The notes beneath the pieces are model-generated. The model was not told the DNA's origin. It searched no databases and saw only the letters and a program-made list of their open reading frames with translations. 56,829 bases of DNA. It comes from Nostoc sp. CHAB 5836. GTDB lineage: Bacteria; Cyanobacteriota; Cyanobacteriia; Cyanobacteriales; Nostocaceae. The stretch's first letter is position 1; every line of letters begins with the position of its first letter. Both the position numbers and the translations under genes were made by a program. The stretch is taken from positions 1 through 56,829 of the forward strand of contig NZ_JAIVFV010000029.1 in assembly GCF_020829445.1 (NCBI RefSeq), given 5' to 3'. Positions 44,194 through 52,377 of the stretch are shown here, one piece after another.

Positions 44194-44225
44194 GAGTTTT
44201 TTCAAAAATCAAATAGGAGTCCTAT
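44194..44225. promoter_or_regulatory. Family E end fragment supplying a ribosome-binding site
   Basis: TTCAAAAATCAAATAGGAGT followed by CCTATA is the right terminal repeat of the family E miniature elements. Its AGGAG (44215-44219) is 6 nt before the ATG of the PIG-L gene at 44226, the normal Shine-Dalgarno spacing. Upstream, 44075-44190 has scattered repeat pieces only. Confidence 0.6.
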
Positions 44226-44879
44226 ATGATCCAACTGAGCTTAAAAAAGACAGATGAATCTGAGTACAAAATCCTTTGTCTAGGTTCTCATTGTGATGAT
44301 ATCGAAATTGGTTGTGGAGGTACAATTTTAAAGCTGATAGAGAATTACCATCATGTTATCATTTATTGGGTTGTCTTTAGTTCTAACGAGCAAAGAGCAA
44401 AGGAGGCAACGGCAAGTGCTAGTTTTTTCTTAAAAGAAGTACCGATAAAGAAAATTATCATTAAAGATTTTCGAGATGGTTTTTTACCTTTCCAAGGCAT
44501 AGAGGTGAAGGAATACTTTGAGCAGTTGAAGGATGAATTTTCGCCAGATATAGTTTTTACTCATCATCGAGACGATCGCCACCAAGATCACCGCTTAATT
44601 TGTGAACTTGCTTGGAATACCTTTAGAAATCATTTAATTTTGGAATATGAGATTCCGAAGTATGATGGTGATCTGGGAATTCCTAATTTCTTTGTACATT
44701 TAAATGAGGAACTTTGCCGGCGAAAAATCCAATATATTTTGGATGCGTTTCCCAGCCAGAATCATAAGCAATGGTTTACAGAAGAAACTTTTCGATCGCT
44801 CCTCAGAATTCGGGGAATTGAATCCAATTCACCAAGTAATTATGCTGAGGCATTTTACTGTCGAAAAATATTTTTCTAA
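44226..44879 (+). CDS. PIG-L/LmbE-family deacetylase
   Basis: The 217-residue enzyme has the zinc-site motif LGSHCDDIEIGCGGT (His and Asp-Asp near residues 19-22) and the second HHRDDRHQDHRL motif. PIG-L enzymes N-deacetylate GlcNAc-like sugars. Here, next to an RfbF cytidylyltransferase and an aminotransferase, it probably works in amino- or dideoxysugar assembly. The start ATG uses a Shine-Dalgarno from a repeat end. The C-terminus (SNYAEAFYCRKIFF) is family-typical, so the protein looks complete. Confidence 0.87.
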   Translation: MIQLSLKKTDESEYKILCLGSHCDDIEIGCGGTILKLIENYHHVIIYWVVFSSNEQRAKEATASASFFLKEVPIKKIIIKDFRDGFLPFQGIEVKEYFEQLKDEFSPDIVFTHHRDDRHQDHRLICELAWNTFRNHLILEYEIPKYDGDLGIPNFFVHLNEELCRRKIQYILDAFPSQNHKQWFTEETFRSLLRIRGIESNSPSNYAEAFYCRKIFF

Positions 44880-44916
44880 AAAATTAGATATATATTTAAA
44901 ATCAAACAGAAAACTT

Positions 44917-46257
44917 ATGTCTTTGATTAGCTTTACAACTTTAAATAAACAGTCTTTTGAACAATCACAAGCGTTACAACAAAAAAGTCATTCTCTGATT
45001 CCTGGTGGTTCTCATACCTATGCTAAAGGTGATGACCAATTTCCAGAAACTGCACCAGGCTTTATTGTCAAAGGTAAAGGTTGCCATGTGTGGGATTTAG
45101 ATGGCAATGAATTTATTGAATATGGAATGGGGCTACGTGCTGTTACTTTAGGACACGCTTACCCACCCGTCGTAGAAGCAGCTTATCAGCAAATGCTCCT
45201 TGGTAATAATTTCACGCGACCGGCAACCATTGAAGTGGAATGTGCTGAGGAATTACTCAGTTGGATTCCCGGTGCAGACATGGTGAAATTTGCCAAAGAT
45301 GGCTCAACAGTAATTACCGCAGCTATTACCCTTGCAAGGGCTTATACCGGAAGAGATATGGTTGCCATTTGCGCTGACCATCCTTTTTTTTCGTACAATG
45401 ACTGGTTTATTGGCAGTACTCCTATGTCTGCTGGTATTCCCCAAGTGATTCAAGATTTGACGGAGAAATTTAATTTCAATAATATTCAAACTCTAAAAAA
45501 CGTTTTTGCTCAACATCCAAATAAGATTGCTTGTGTCATTTTAGAACCAGCTAAATATCAAGATCCATCCGATAATTTTCTCCATGAAGTACAAAAACTC
45601 TGCCAAGAAAATGGGGCAATTTTTATCTTGGATGAGATGATTACTGGATTCCGTTGGTCTAGCGGAAATGCTCAAACCTACTATGGTGTTGTTCCTGACT
45701 TGTCCGCATTTGGTAAAAGCATGGGAAACGGTTTTGCCGTTTCGGCATTAGTTGGTAAACGAGAAATCATGGAGTTAGGTGGAATTTATCATGATCAAGA
45801 GCGAGTATTTTTACTCTCCACTACTCATGGAGCAGAAAATCATGGACTAGCGGCGGCGATCGCCACGATGAAAATTTTCCGAGAACACCGAGTAATTGAT
45901 AATTTATATCAACAAGGAGAAAGATTACGCCAGGGAATTAATCAGGCGATCGCAGCCAATGAACTCCAAGATTACTTCCAAGTTGTTGGTAAAGCTTGCA
46001 ATTTAATTTACGTAACCCTTGACGAAAAAAAACAACCATCCCAGGCATTTAGAACTCTATTCCTACAAGAAACTATTAAACGAGGTTTACTCATGCCCTC
46101 TTTAGTTGTCAGCTTTTCTCATAGTAATCAGGATATTGATTTTACAATTGATGCTATCAGTGAATCTTTAAAGGTTTATCACAAAGCTCTAGAACAGGGA
46201 ATTGAAAAGTATTTAATTGGTCGTTCAGTCAAACCTGTATTTAGGAAATATTGTTGA
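44917..46257 (+). CDS. Class III (HemL-like) PLP aminotransferase
   Basis: The start is ATG 44917 (MSLISFTTLNKQSF). The upstream extension overlaps the PIG-L gene in another frame and is unlikely. The 446-residue enzyme resembles glutamate-1-semialdehyde aminomutases: LIPGGSHTYAKGDDQ, GNEFIEYGMGLRAVTLGHAYP, ILDEMITGFRW (Asp contacting PLP), and FGKSMGNGFAVSALVG (Schiff-base Lys). Long GSA-like aminotransferases in sugar loci generally make aminosugars rather than tetrapyrrole precursor. The gap to PIG-L is 37 nt, the same operon. It ends near a repeat-rich region. Confidence 0.87.
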   Translation: MSLISFTTLNKQSFEQSQALQQKSHSLIPGGSHTYAKGDDQFPETAPGFIVKGKGCHVWDLDGNEFIEYGMGLRAVTLGHAYPPVVEAAYQQMLLGNNFTRPATIEVECAEELLSWIPGADMVKFAKDGSTVITAAITLARAYTGRDMVAICADHPFFSYNDWFIGSTPMSAGIPQVIQDLTEKFNFNNIQTLKNVFAQHPNKIACVILEPAKYQDPSDNFLHEVQKLCQENGAIFILDEMITGFRWSSGNAQTYYGVVPDLSAFGKSMGNGFAVSALVGKREIMELGGIYHDQERVFLLSTTHGAENHGLAAAIATMKIFREHRVIDNLYQQGERLRQGINQAIAANELQDYFQVVGKACNLIYVTLDEKKQPSQAFRTLFLQETIKRGLLMPSLVVSFSHSNQDIDFTIDAISESLKVYHKALEQGIEKYLIGRSVKPVFRKYC

Positions 46258-46448
46258 ACAGGATGAATAATTGAGAATAGAGTCAAGCAATTTTGGATTT
46301 TAGATTTTGGATTAAAAATTATTGCGGTTCATGGGCCGCACTTCTCTACGAGACGCTACCGCGAACGTGGGTAGAACAAATCCAAAATCCTTCGGCGATC
46401 GCTCAGTCAAGCCGCGCTCCCGCCCAAGTCCATAATCCAAAATTGATC
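46258..46448. other. Short repeat-derived spacer after the sugar operon
   Basis: This stretch contains CTCTACGAGACGCTACCGCG and CAATTTTGGATTTTAGATTT fragments that recur as dispersed cyanobacterial repeats. A long frame through it (46293-46580) is repeat-encoded and crosses the structured element that follows, so no gene was called. Confidence 0.55.
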
Positions 46449-46551
46449 GCCCTCGCCCACAAGGGCACAAGGGCAGGGCTATTTCATTCTCACCTAGCCC
46501 GCCTCAGAATTAATTCTGAGTCTAATAGCGAAAGTCGTCTAAAGACGACTG
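46449..46551 (-). ncRNA. Orphan IS605 right end / omegaRNA-like structure, copy 1
   Basis: Read on the minus strand: AGTCGTCTTTAGACGACT hairpin, then TTCGCTATTAG, then a CTCAGAATTAATTCTGAG hairpin, GGCGGGCTAGGTG and AGAATGAAATAGCCCT. The order and linkers match copy 2 at 46781, while both hairpins differ in sequence but keep perfect pairing. No tnpB lies beside it. The assignment to TnpB guide-RNA scaffolds rests on recall of cyanobacterial IS605 ends. Confidence 0.55.
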
Positions 46552-46651
46552 AGAAAAGCATCACTTACGCAAAATCATGAAAAAACGAACCGCAAAGGAC
46601 GCAAAGGAATAAGATTTTAGACAGTTATTGCGTAAGTCCGAAAAAGGTTAC

Positions 46652-46780
46652 AAGTAAGTCGGCGCAATTAAAGATAACTGGTGATGGCTGTCATTTGTCC
46701 TTAGTTATTCGTCATTGGTAAAGATTTTAAGCTTATTTACGTTTCATTACATAGTTTAATTTATTTTCACCGACTTACTT
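46652..46780. repeat. Miniature element family C (reverse orientation)
   Basis: AAGTAAGTCGGCGCAATTAAA and TTATTTTCACCGACTTACTT are the ends; the interior has GATAACTGGTGATGGCTGTC and TTATTTACGTTTCATTACAT. It separates the two omegaRNA-like structures. Confidence 0.85.
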
Positions 46781-46873
46781 AGTCCGTTTTAACGGACTTT
46801 AGCTATTAGCCCGGAACTTAAGTTCCGGGTGGTTTATGTCTAGAATGAAATAGCCCTCGCCCACAAGGGGACG
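46781..46873 (+). ncRNA. Orphan IS605 right end / omegaRNA-like structure, copy 2
   Basis: An AGTCCGTTTTAACGGACT hairpin, TTAGCTATTAG linker, perfect CCCGGAACTTAAGTTCCGGG hairpin, TGGTTTATGTCT and AGAATGAAATAGCCCT are followed by the terminal CCCACAAGGGGACG tract. That tract also ends the TnpA element at 0.7 kb. It is therefore probably the 3' end of a lost tnpB element, which in related elements is the guide-RNA scaffold (inference). Confidence 0.6.
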
Positions 46874-46877
46874 AAGC

Positions 46878-47066
46878 TTTGAGATTTTTGACGGCGATGT
46901 CCCGATTAAGTTGTACGATAGAAACAAACTTATCCAAAACATTTCTTCCCGCACTGCTATCGATAGAGTTTATGAGTGTAAACCACGTATTTCGGTAAAA
47001 TCAGGGTATTATGTTCGCCTTTCTAGCTGGAAAGACCAGAACATTTTCGGGCGGTTGCAATTGTAA
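46878..47066 (+). pseudogene. C-terminal fragment of an unidentified protein
   Basis: A frame of 62 codons (FEIFDGDVPIKLYDRNKLIQ, later YECKPRISVKSGYYVRLSSW) ends in TAA at 47064-47066. It starts without a start codon immediately after the IS605-type right end, so it looks like the 3' end of a gene broken by that insertion. I could not assign a family. The composition is normal for a soluble domain. Confidence 0.4.
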
Positions 47067-47154
47067 TAAAGGTCAGCGCTGTTTTTAGCGGTGCGGAATG
47101 GGAAAATGAAATGGATAACTAGCTAAACGCAAACCTCTCAACAAGGTTGACGGT

Positions 47155-49725
47155 GTGGCAGTGATCGGAATTGTTATCGTTTCTCACAGTAAACAACTAG
47201 CCCTGGGTGTGCGGGAACTCGCCGCGCAGATGGTTCAGGGCCAAGTTCCCATTGCTGTTGCAGCAGGTATTGAAGATCGTGAAAATCCATTGGGTACAGA
47301 TCCGATTCAGGTTTATGAAGCGATCGCTTCTGTATTTTCTGATGATGGTGTCTTAGTATTAATGGATTTGGGTAGTGCTTTACTGAGTGCAGAAATGGCA
47401 ATAGAGTTTCTACCAGAAGCACAGCAGCAAAAAGTGTATTTATGTGAAGCACCTCTAGTAGAAGGCGCGATCGCTGCTGTAGTAGCGGCGGCGGCTGGTA
47501 GAGATATTCACCAAGTAATGGCGGAAGCACGCGGCGCACTCCTAGCAAAAGCAACTCAATTGGGTGTAGTTAGTAGTAGTTTGTCAGTTGCCACCCCAAC
47601 AACAACCAATGTCGAATCACCAACGCGAGAAATTCGGCTGATTGTGAGCAATCGCTTAGGATTACACGCCCGCCCCGCAGCGCAGTTTGTGGCAACCGCA
47701 GCTCGGTTTCAATCTCAAATTCTGGTGCGGAATTTAACCAGAAATACTCAGCTAGTCAGGGGCGACAGTATTAACCAAGTCACAACTTTAGGAGTGCGTC
47801 AAGGACACGAACTAGTAATTACTGCCACTGGTTCTGATGCAGATGAGGCATTGGAGGCATTACAGGCATTATTCGCAAATAACTTTGGTGAGGCAGCCCG
47901 GTCTTGTTGTTCCAACAAAGAGGGACTGCCGAACCCGGAGGGTGAAGATAATGTTGCTTTGAATTCTCCACCAGCATTTCAGCATCAAGTTACCCCAGCA
48001 ACTCACGGCGAACTTTCGGGAATTGCTGCTTCTGGTGGAATCGCGATCGCACCTGTTGTTCATTATCAACCCACTCACATTGCTATTACGCAATACCACG
48101 TAGATGATGTTGAAGCAGAGTGGCAACGAGTACAGACGGCAATCCACACCGCCCGACAAGAAATTCAAGCAGTTTTCTCACAAGCATCTCTTCAAATTGG
48201 TGATGCTGAAGCCGCCATCTTTGATGCTCAACTACTATTTTTAGAAGATCCAGTACTATTGGAAGCAGCTAAAGAGCGCATCTTACAACATCATCTCAAT
48301 GCTGAAGCCGCTTGGCAAGCCGTAGTCGATGAAGTAGCGACTGACTACCGCACACTTGAGGATTCTTACCTACAAGAGCGAGTTGAGGATGTTGTAGATG
48401 TCGGGCAAAGAGTGCTGCGATTACTAGCTGGAAATGCTGCTGCTAACTTACACCTTGAGGAACCGGCGATTTTAGTCGCGACTGATTTAACCCCCTCAGA
48501 TACCGCTAGACTAGACCCAAAAAAGGTGTTGGGAATTTGTACTACTTCTGGTAGCGCCACCTCCCACAGTGCAATTATCGCCCGCACGTTGGGTATTCCC
48601 GCAGTTTTAGGAGTAGATGGGCAGGTATTGCACTTGGCAGATGGTACACTGATGGCACTTGATGGTGAAAGTGGCAAAGCTTGGGTAGAACCAGAATCAC
48701 ATATCCTGGATTTACTGGCAGCAAAGCGGGAAGCTTGGCAAACTGCCCAACAGGAAGCACGAGGTACGGCACACCAGCCAGCAATTACTCTTGATGGTCG
48801 GCAAGTTAGCGTCTTCGCCAACATTGGTAGTATAAGTGATGTACAAATTGCTGTGGCTAACGGTGCCCAAGGGGTGGGACTACTCCGCAGTGAGTTTCTA
48901 TATTTAGATAGGACAAGCGCCCCCACAGAAGAAGAACAACTAGCAGTGTATCAGGCGATCGCTCAAGTTTTAGATCATCGTCCGCTAGTTATTCGTACCC
49001 TCGATGTCGGTGGTGATAAGCCGCTTCCCTATCTCAGGGTAGGGTTTCCAGAGGCTAACCCTTTCTTAGGTTGGCGGGGAATTCGTTTTTGTTTAGGTCA
49101 TCCAGAACTCTTCAAAACTCAGTTACGGGCAATTTTAAGAGCCAGTGTCGGACACCAAATTAAGATCATGTTGCCGATGATTGCTACTGTAACTGAAGTA
49201 CGTGCAGCTAAGGTAATTTTGGGTGAAGTGCAAGCTGAACTAAGTCAAGCTGGTATTTCCTTTGATGCAGCGATGAAAGTGGGGATTATGGTGGAGGTTC
49301 CGTCAGCAGTTGCGATCGCAGATCAGTTAGCTGCTGAAGTAGACTTCTTTAGTATAGGTACTAATGACCTGAGTCAGTATGTCATGGCTAGCGATCGCAC
49401 TAATCCCCGCGTCGCAAATTTAGTTGATGCGCTACATCCAGCAGTGTTGCGCATGGTGCAGCAAACTATCCAAGCTGCCCAGACGGCGAGGATTCCGGTA
49501 GGATTATGTGGAGAATTGGCAGCAGATACATTAGCAACACCAATTTTATTAGGTTTAGGGCTGGATGAATTGAGCGTCAATCCCCAAGCCATAGCTGGAG
49601 TGAAGCAAGCGATCGCTAGGTTAAGTATAGTTGAAAGTGAAGCGATCGTAATATCAGCATTGCAACAAGATTCCGCACATCATGTCAGAGAAATAATCTC
49701 AACTTCAGTTACTCCCCCAGCCTAA
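47155..49725 (+). CDS. DhaM-HPr-EI multi-domain phosphotransferase
   Basis: The 856-residue protein fuses three phosphotransfer modules. DhaM/EIIA-Man-like residues 1-130 begin GIVIVSHSKQLALGVRELA, with the first conserved His in VSHS. HPr is at about 160-250 (NRLGLHARPAAQF). Enzyme I spans about 285-850 (GICTTSGSATSHSAIIA with the active His near 471, LLRSEFLYLD, IKIMLPMIATVTEV, GLCGELAAD). Such fusions pass phosphate from PEP to dihydroxyacetone kinase (DhaKL) in organisms with no sugar PTS. dhaK and dhaL are not in this window. The GTG at 47155 is used; GTG at 47161 is an alternative. Confidence 0.92.
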   Translation: MAVIGIVIVSHSKQLALGVRELAAQMVQGQVPIAVAAGIEDRENPLGTDPIQVYEAIASVFSDDGVLVLMDLGSALLSAEMAIEFLPEAQQQKVYLCEAPLVEGAIAAVVAAAAGRDIHQVMAEARGALLAKATQLGVVSSSLSVATPTTTNVESPTREIRLIVSNRLGLHARPAAQFVATAARFQSQILVRNLTRNTQLVRGDSINQVTTLGVRQGHELVITATGSDADEALEALQALFANNFGEAARSCCSNKEGLPNPEGEDNVALNSPPAFQHQVTPATHGELSGIAASGGIAIAPVVHYQPTHIAITQYHVDDVEAEWQRVQTAIHTARQEIQAVFSQASLQIGDAEAAIFDAQLLFLEDPVLLEAAKERILQHHLNAEAAWQAVVDEVATDYRTLEDSYLQERVEDVVDVGQRVLRLLAGNAAANLHLEEPAILVATDLTPSDTARLDPKKVLGICTTSGSATSHSAIIARTLGIPAVLGVDGQVLHLADGTLMALDGESGKAWVEPESHILDLLAAKREAWQTAQQEARGTAHQPAITLDGRQVSVFANIGSISDVQIAVANGAQGVGLLRSEFLYLDRTSAPTEEEQLAVYQAIAQVLDHRPLVIRTLDVGGDKPLPYLRVGFPEANPFLGWRGIRFCLGHPELFKTQLRAILRASVGHQIKIMLPMIATVTEVRAAKVILGEVQAELSQAGISFDAAMKVGIMVEVPSAVAIADQLAAEVDFFSIGTNDLSQYVMASDRTNPRVANLVDALHPAVLRMVQQTIQAAQTARIPVGLCGELAADTLATPILLGLGLDELSVNPQAIAGVKQAIARLSIVESEAIVISALQQDSAHHVREIISTSVTPPA

Positions 49726-49790
49726 ATTCGGTGTCCTGAGCAAATATCTTCTCGATATCCCGCGCCCCATGCAAGACACGCATAATTTCA

Positions 49791-49896
49791 AGTATGTTAC
49801 AAAACGTAAATAGCCTTAAAATTTTTACTAGTGACCAATGACAAAGGACAAATGACAGCCTTAGCCAGTTAGTTTTAATTGCACCGACCTACTTAC
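49791..49896. repeat. Miniature element family C, left end shortened
   Basis: AGTATGTTACAAAACGTAAA to TTGCACCGACCTACTTACT matches family C from the middle to the right end. The right end overlaps the stop codon of the gene at 49893-50189. Confidence 0.75.
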
Positions 49897-50189
49897 TCGA
49901 AAGTGGACACATCTCGCAGCAAACTAGGAATTTCCCCTTGAGATAAAGGAAACTCCAGCAAAGTTTCTCTAAGACCCAAATACCCAGATTCCGCAAAGGA
50001 CAAAAGCATTCGTGAAAGCGCTAGCCAAACCTCCGGTTCGTATTCCCAATCACGATAACGCGAAGCTTGACCAGCAATTGAACGTAGCGCCCAAAAATAA
50101 GAGTTCCGCACAACTGAACCACCCTTCTTAAACTCTGGCAAATCTTCGTGGTGGATAAAAAGTATTTTATTTTCAATTCTCGCTCTCAT
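49893..50189 (-). CDS. Hypothetical protein
   Basis: From the ATG at 50189 the product is 98 residues (MRARIENKILFIHHEDLPEF...). A GTG start at 50222 would add 11. It contains SYFWALRSIAGQASRYRDW and EYEPEVWLALSRMLLSFAESG, suggesting a helical soluble protein. I do not recognise it. Its TAA stop (49893-49895) is part of a family C miniature element, so the original C-terminus may be shortened. No Shine-Dalgarno is obvious. Confidence 0.5.
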   Translation of the reverse strand: MRARIENKILFIHHEDLPEFKKGGSVVRNSYFWALRSIAGQASRYRDWEYEPEVWLALSRMLLSFAESGYLGLRETLLEFPLSQGEIPSLLRDVSTFE

Positions 50190-50537
50190 CGCAATTTTAG
50201 ATTTTAGGTAAGAATTCAGCACCCAGGAGTCAGAAATCAGAATTTATAAGGAGTTCAGTATAATTGGGATATTCATTTATCAAATCTTCGCCTGATTCTT
50301 TAACTATTCTGATTCCTGAATTCTTACGATTTTAGATTTTATATTAAAAGTAAATTTTAAGTAGGGTGCGTTACGGCTTCAGCCTAACGCACCATGTTCT
50401 ATGACGGTACATCGTCTCTACCAAAAATCTCTACATTTATTTAATACCTGTAATCACCCGAACTTCATATGACTTTTGAATTATTGTTTCATCATACATT
50501 TTCCAGCTACACCAAAAAATTAAATCTCATCACAGTT

Positions 50538-51095
50538 TTAACAACTATTTTTAGTCGTAACTCTAATTAGAAAACGTAGAGCTTCATTTACTGCTTCCGA
50601 ATTAGGAAACATTTCTGCAACATCAGGTTCTAAAAAAACTGTCAGTTTTTCAAACTTATTGAAATTATCATCACCATTGATCACATGAGTGTATGCCAAA
50701 CTTTCATTTGATTGAGGTTTTTTCTGTATTATGGTTGTTTGAGAAGATGCAGCATTTAATTTATTAACTAGTGATTCCCAACTAATAACTTTCAGGTTAA
50801 AGTGAGCCTTTGCATTTCGTAATGCTTTAAACTGTTGCTTCAGAATATCAACAGTATAAATATACTTCTGAGATACCTGTTTCTCTACATTCAGGTCTGA
50901 CTCAACCATATCAACCACTTCACTAATAAGTCGGTCATGATTTTCGGCAATTTGAGCAGCAGCCCCTAAAATTTTAGAAGTTACTTTTATCTGTACATCA
51001 GTCTCTTGTTTCAGGCGATCGGCAATACTGCGAATTTGATCTCCCAGCCCCGCTTTACCTTGTTTTTGCGTGGTTGGGAGTGATTTTTTGCTCAT
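50538..51095 (-). CDS. Hypothetical coiled-coil protein
   Basis: The 185-residue protein begins MSKKSLPTTQKQGKAGLGDQ, then a helical stretch (IRSIADRLKQETDVQIK, VVDMVESDLNVEKQ), a Ser/Gln spacer and a C-terminal block EKLTVFLEPDVAEMFPNSEA followed by VNEALRFLIRVT. The last part resembles CopG/ribbon-helix-helix or toxin-antitoxin-type segments, but I cannot assign it. It begins 12 nt after the stop of the next gene upstream, so the two form an operon. CTTAT before the ATG gives no clear Shine-Dalgarno. Confidence 0.6.
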   Translation of the reverse strand: MSKKSLPTTQKQGKAGLGDQIRSIADRLKQETDVQIKVTSKILGAAAQIAENHDRLISEVVDMVESDLNVEKQVSQKYIYTVDILKQQFKALRNAKAHFNLKVISWESLVNKLNAASSQTTIIQKKPQSNESLAYTHVINGDDNFNKFEKLTVFLEPDVAEMFPNSEAVNEALRFLIRVTTKNSC

Positions 51096-51107
51096 AAGTA
51101 TGCTTAT

Positions 51108-51431
51108 TTATTCAGAAAGTATATCTTTAATAGCCAGCCAGATACGTTTAAACTTTTGTACCAAACCCATAGGATTGTTAGTTGTTTCTTCTTCCACCGA
51201 ATCAACTAAAGATTGAATCCGATCCATACGCTCTGCTACAACGTAAAGACTGTTTACTGCTTCATCCTTGCTTTCTAAGGATTCACGCAGTAGCACAACC
51301 ATCTGGGCAATTTCTCGTTTTAGTCGTTCGTTCTCGGCTTTCCGGCGAGTTTCCCATCCCTTAATACTAGCTTTGGAACGTCGCTCATACTTGAGTTCTG
51401 TTTTAGCTTCATTGTATAAAGTCAAATACAT
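51108..51431 (-). CDS. Hypothetical coiled-coil protein, probably 5'-truncated
   Basis: From the first ATG (51431) the product is 107 residues: MYLTLYNEAKTELKYERRSK, a basic ASIKGWETRRKAENERLK, then long helices (ERMDRIQSLVDSVEEET). The frame stays open for 54 codons upstream to 51593, with coiled-coil sequence of the same style (LYNEEKARATEFLTKYESV) but no ATG or GTG start. The gene has probably lost its beginning, or uses an unusual start. It is the first gene of a pair with 50538-51095. Confidence 0.5.
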   Translation of the reverse strand: MYLTLYNEAKTELKYERRSKASIKGWETRRKAENERLKREIAQMVVLLRESLESKDEAVNSLYVVAERMDRIQSLVDSVEEETTNNPMGLVQKFKRIWLAIKDILSE

Positions 51432-51678
51432 TTCTCGTTCAGAGTTTACTGACTCATATTTTGTAAGGAATTCAGTGGCTCTCGCTTTTTCTTCGTTGTA
51501 AAGACAGAGCGTTTGTTGATGGCTTTGTTGTTCATCAACATAAAGCTGGTAATTTTGAGTTACTCGCTCTTTTAACTGATTAGCTTTTGGGCTTCATAAG
51601 GTTGCTAGGCTTTAAAAATTGAAGGGGAATAAGCCTCACAGCTTCACAAACACAATAGAAGACAATAATTTATGATTC

Positions 51679-51844
51679 TAGGACTTACGCACTATACAAA
51701 TTAACCACAATATGTACTACGCAAAATCAAGGTTTCAGGCGCAGAACATAACCCTAATTTGGCCGCATATTGACTGTTTTGGGTGTTAGATTTGGCTCAA
51801 AAGCCCAAATTTCGTGTAGTACATATGTATGATGCGTAAGTTCT
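51679..51844. repeat. Miniature element family A, diverged copy
   Basis: TAGGACTTACGCA and TGCGTAAGTTCTG are the ends. Inside are ATATGTACTAC (51710-51720) and GTAGTACATAT (51816-51826), a perfect inverted pair. Different interior sequence from the copy at 2479 suggests a subfamily. Confidence 0.75.
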
Positions 51845-51865
51845 GGATTCAAGCCTTACGTAAAC

Positions 51866-52063
51866 TATAGGAATCATATTTGATTTCTGAAAAAATCTAA
51901 ATATTTGTAGGGTGTGTTAGGCGTAAGCCGTAACGCACCAAAAGCTTGAGATGGTGGGTGCGTTACGCTTCGCTAACACAACGCCAGTTCGCTCAAGTCG
52001 GGAAACCCGCCCAAACGACTGGCTCCCCTACGTATATTTCAAAAATCAAATACTAGTACTATA
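51866..52063. repeat. Miniature element family E
   Basis: The ends TATAGGAATCATATTTGATT and AATCAAATACTAGTACTATA are inverted, with GTAGGGTGTGTTAGGCG and GGTGCGTTACGC inside. A short tract (GTTCGCTCAAGTCGGGAAACC) is a further inserted piece. It cuts off the 5' end of the YARHG gene that follows. Confidence 0.82.
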
Positions 52064-52377
52064 GATCAATACCGCCAGTTGCTACCACGGCTGTCAATAA
52101 TTATTTGTGGCTTTCCCAAAGACTTTTAACTGATGCAGATTTGGATGGTAAAGACGGGTTTGAACTAGATATCATGGGAAACTCGATTTTTGCCAGTCAC
52201 GGTCGCCGTTTTGATACTCCTGAATTACAAGATTACTTTAATAACCAACCTTGGTATCGTCCTATATATTCACCAAAAGCGTTTCCACTTAAATTGCTGT
52301 CAAAATTAGAGCAAGAGAATGTAGACTATATCAGCAAATATCAAGCTCGTTACGACTTGAGATATTTTAAGAAATAA
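52057..52377 (+). pseudogene. YARHG-domain protein, 5'-truncated
   Basis: The frame is open from just after a TAG at 52054-52056 and reads YYRSIPPVATTAVNNYLWLS, then QRLLTDADLDGKDGFELDIM. Next come a YARHG-type motif (here F-A-S-H-G-R-R-F) and DTPELQDYFNNQPWYRP. The only start inside the conserved part is TTG at 52105. The upstream half is missing because the family E element ends at 52063, leaving only the C-terminal domain (about 90-105 codons). YARHG domains are usually extracellular and of unknown function. Confidence 0.65.

Noticed and set aside
46293..46580. 95-codon frame downstream of the aminotransferase
   Set aside because: It crosses the omegaRNA-like structure and repeat debris; composition is not protein-like.
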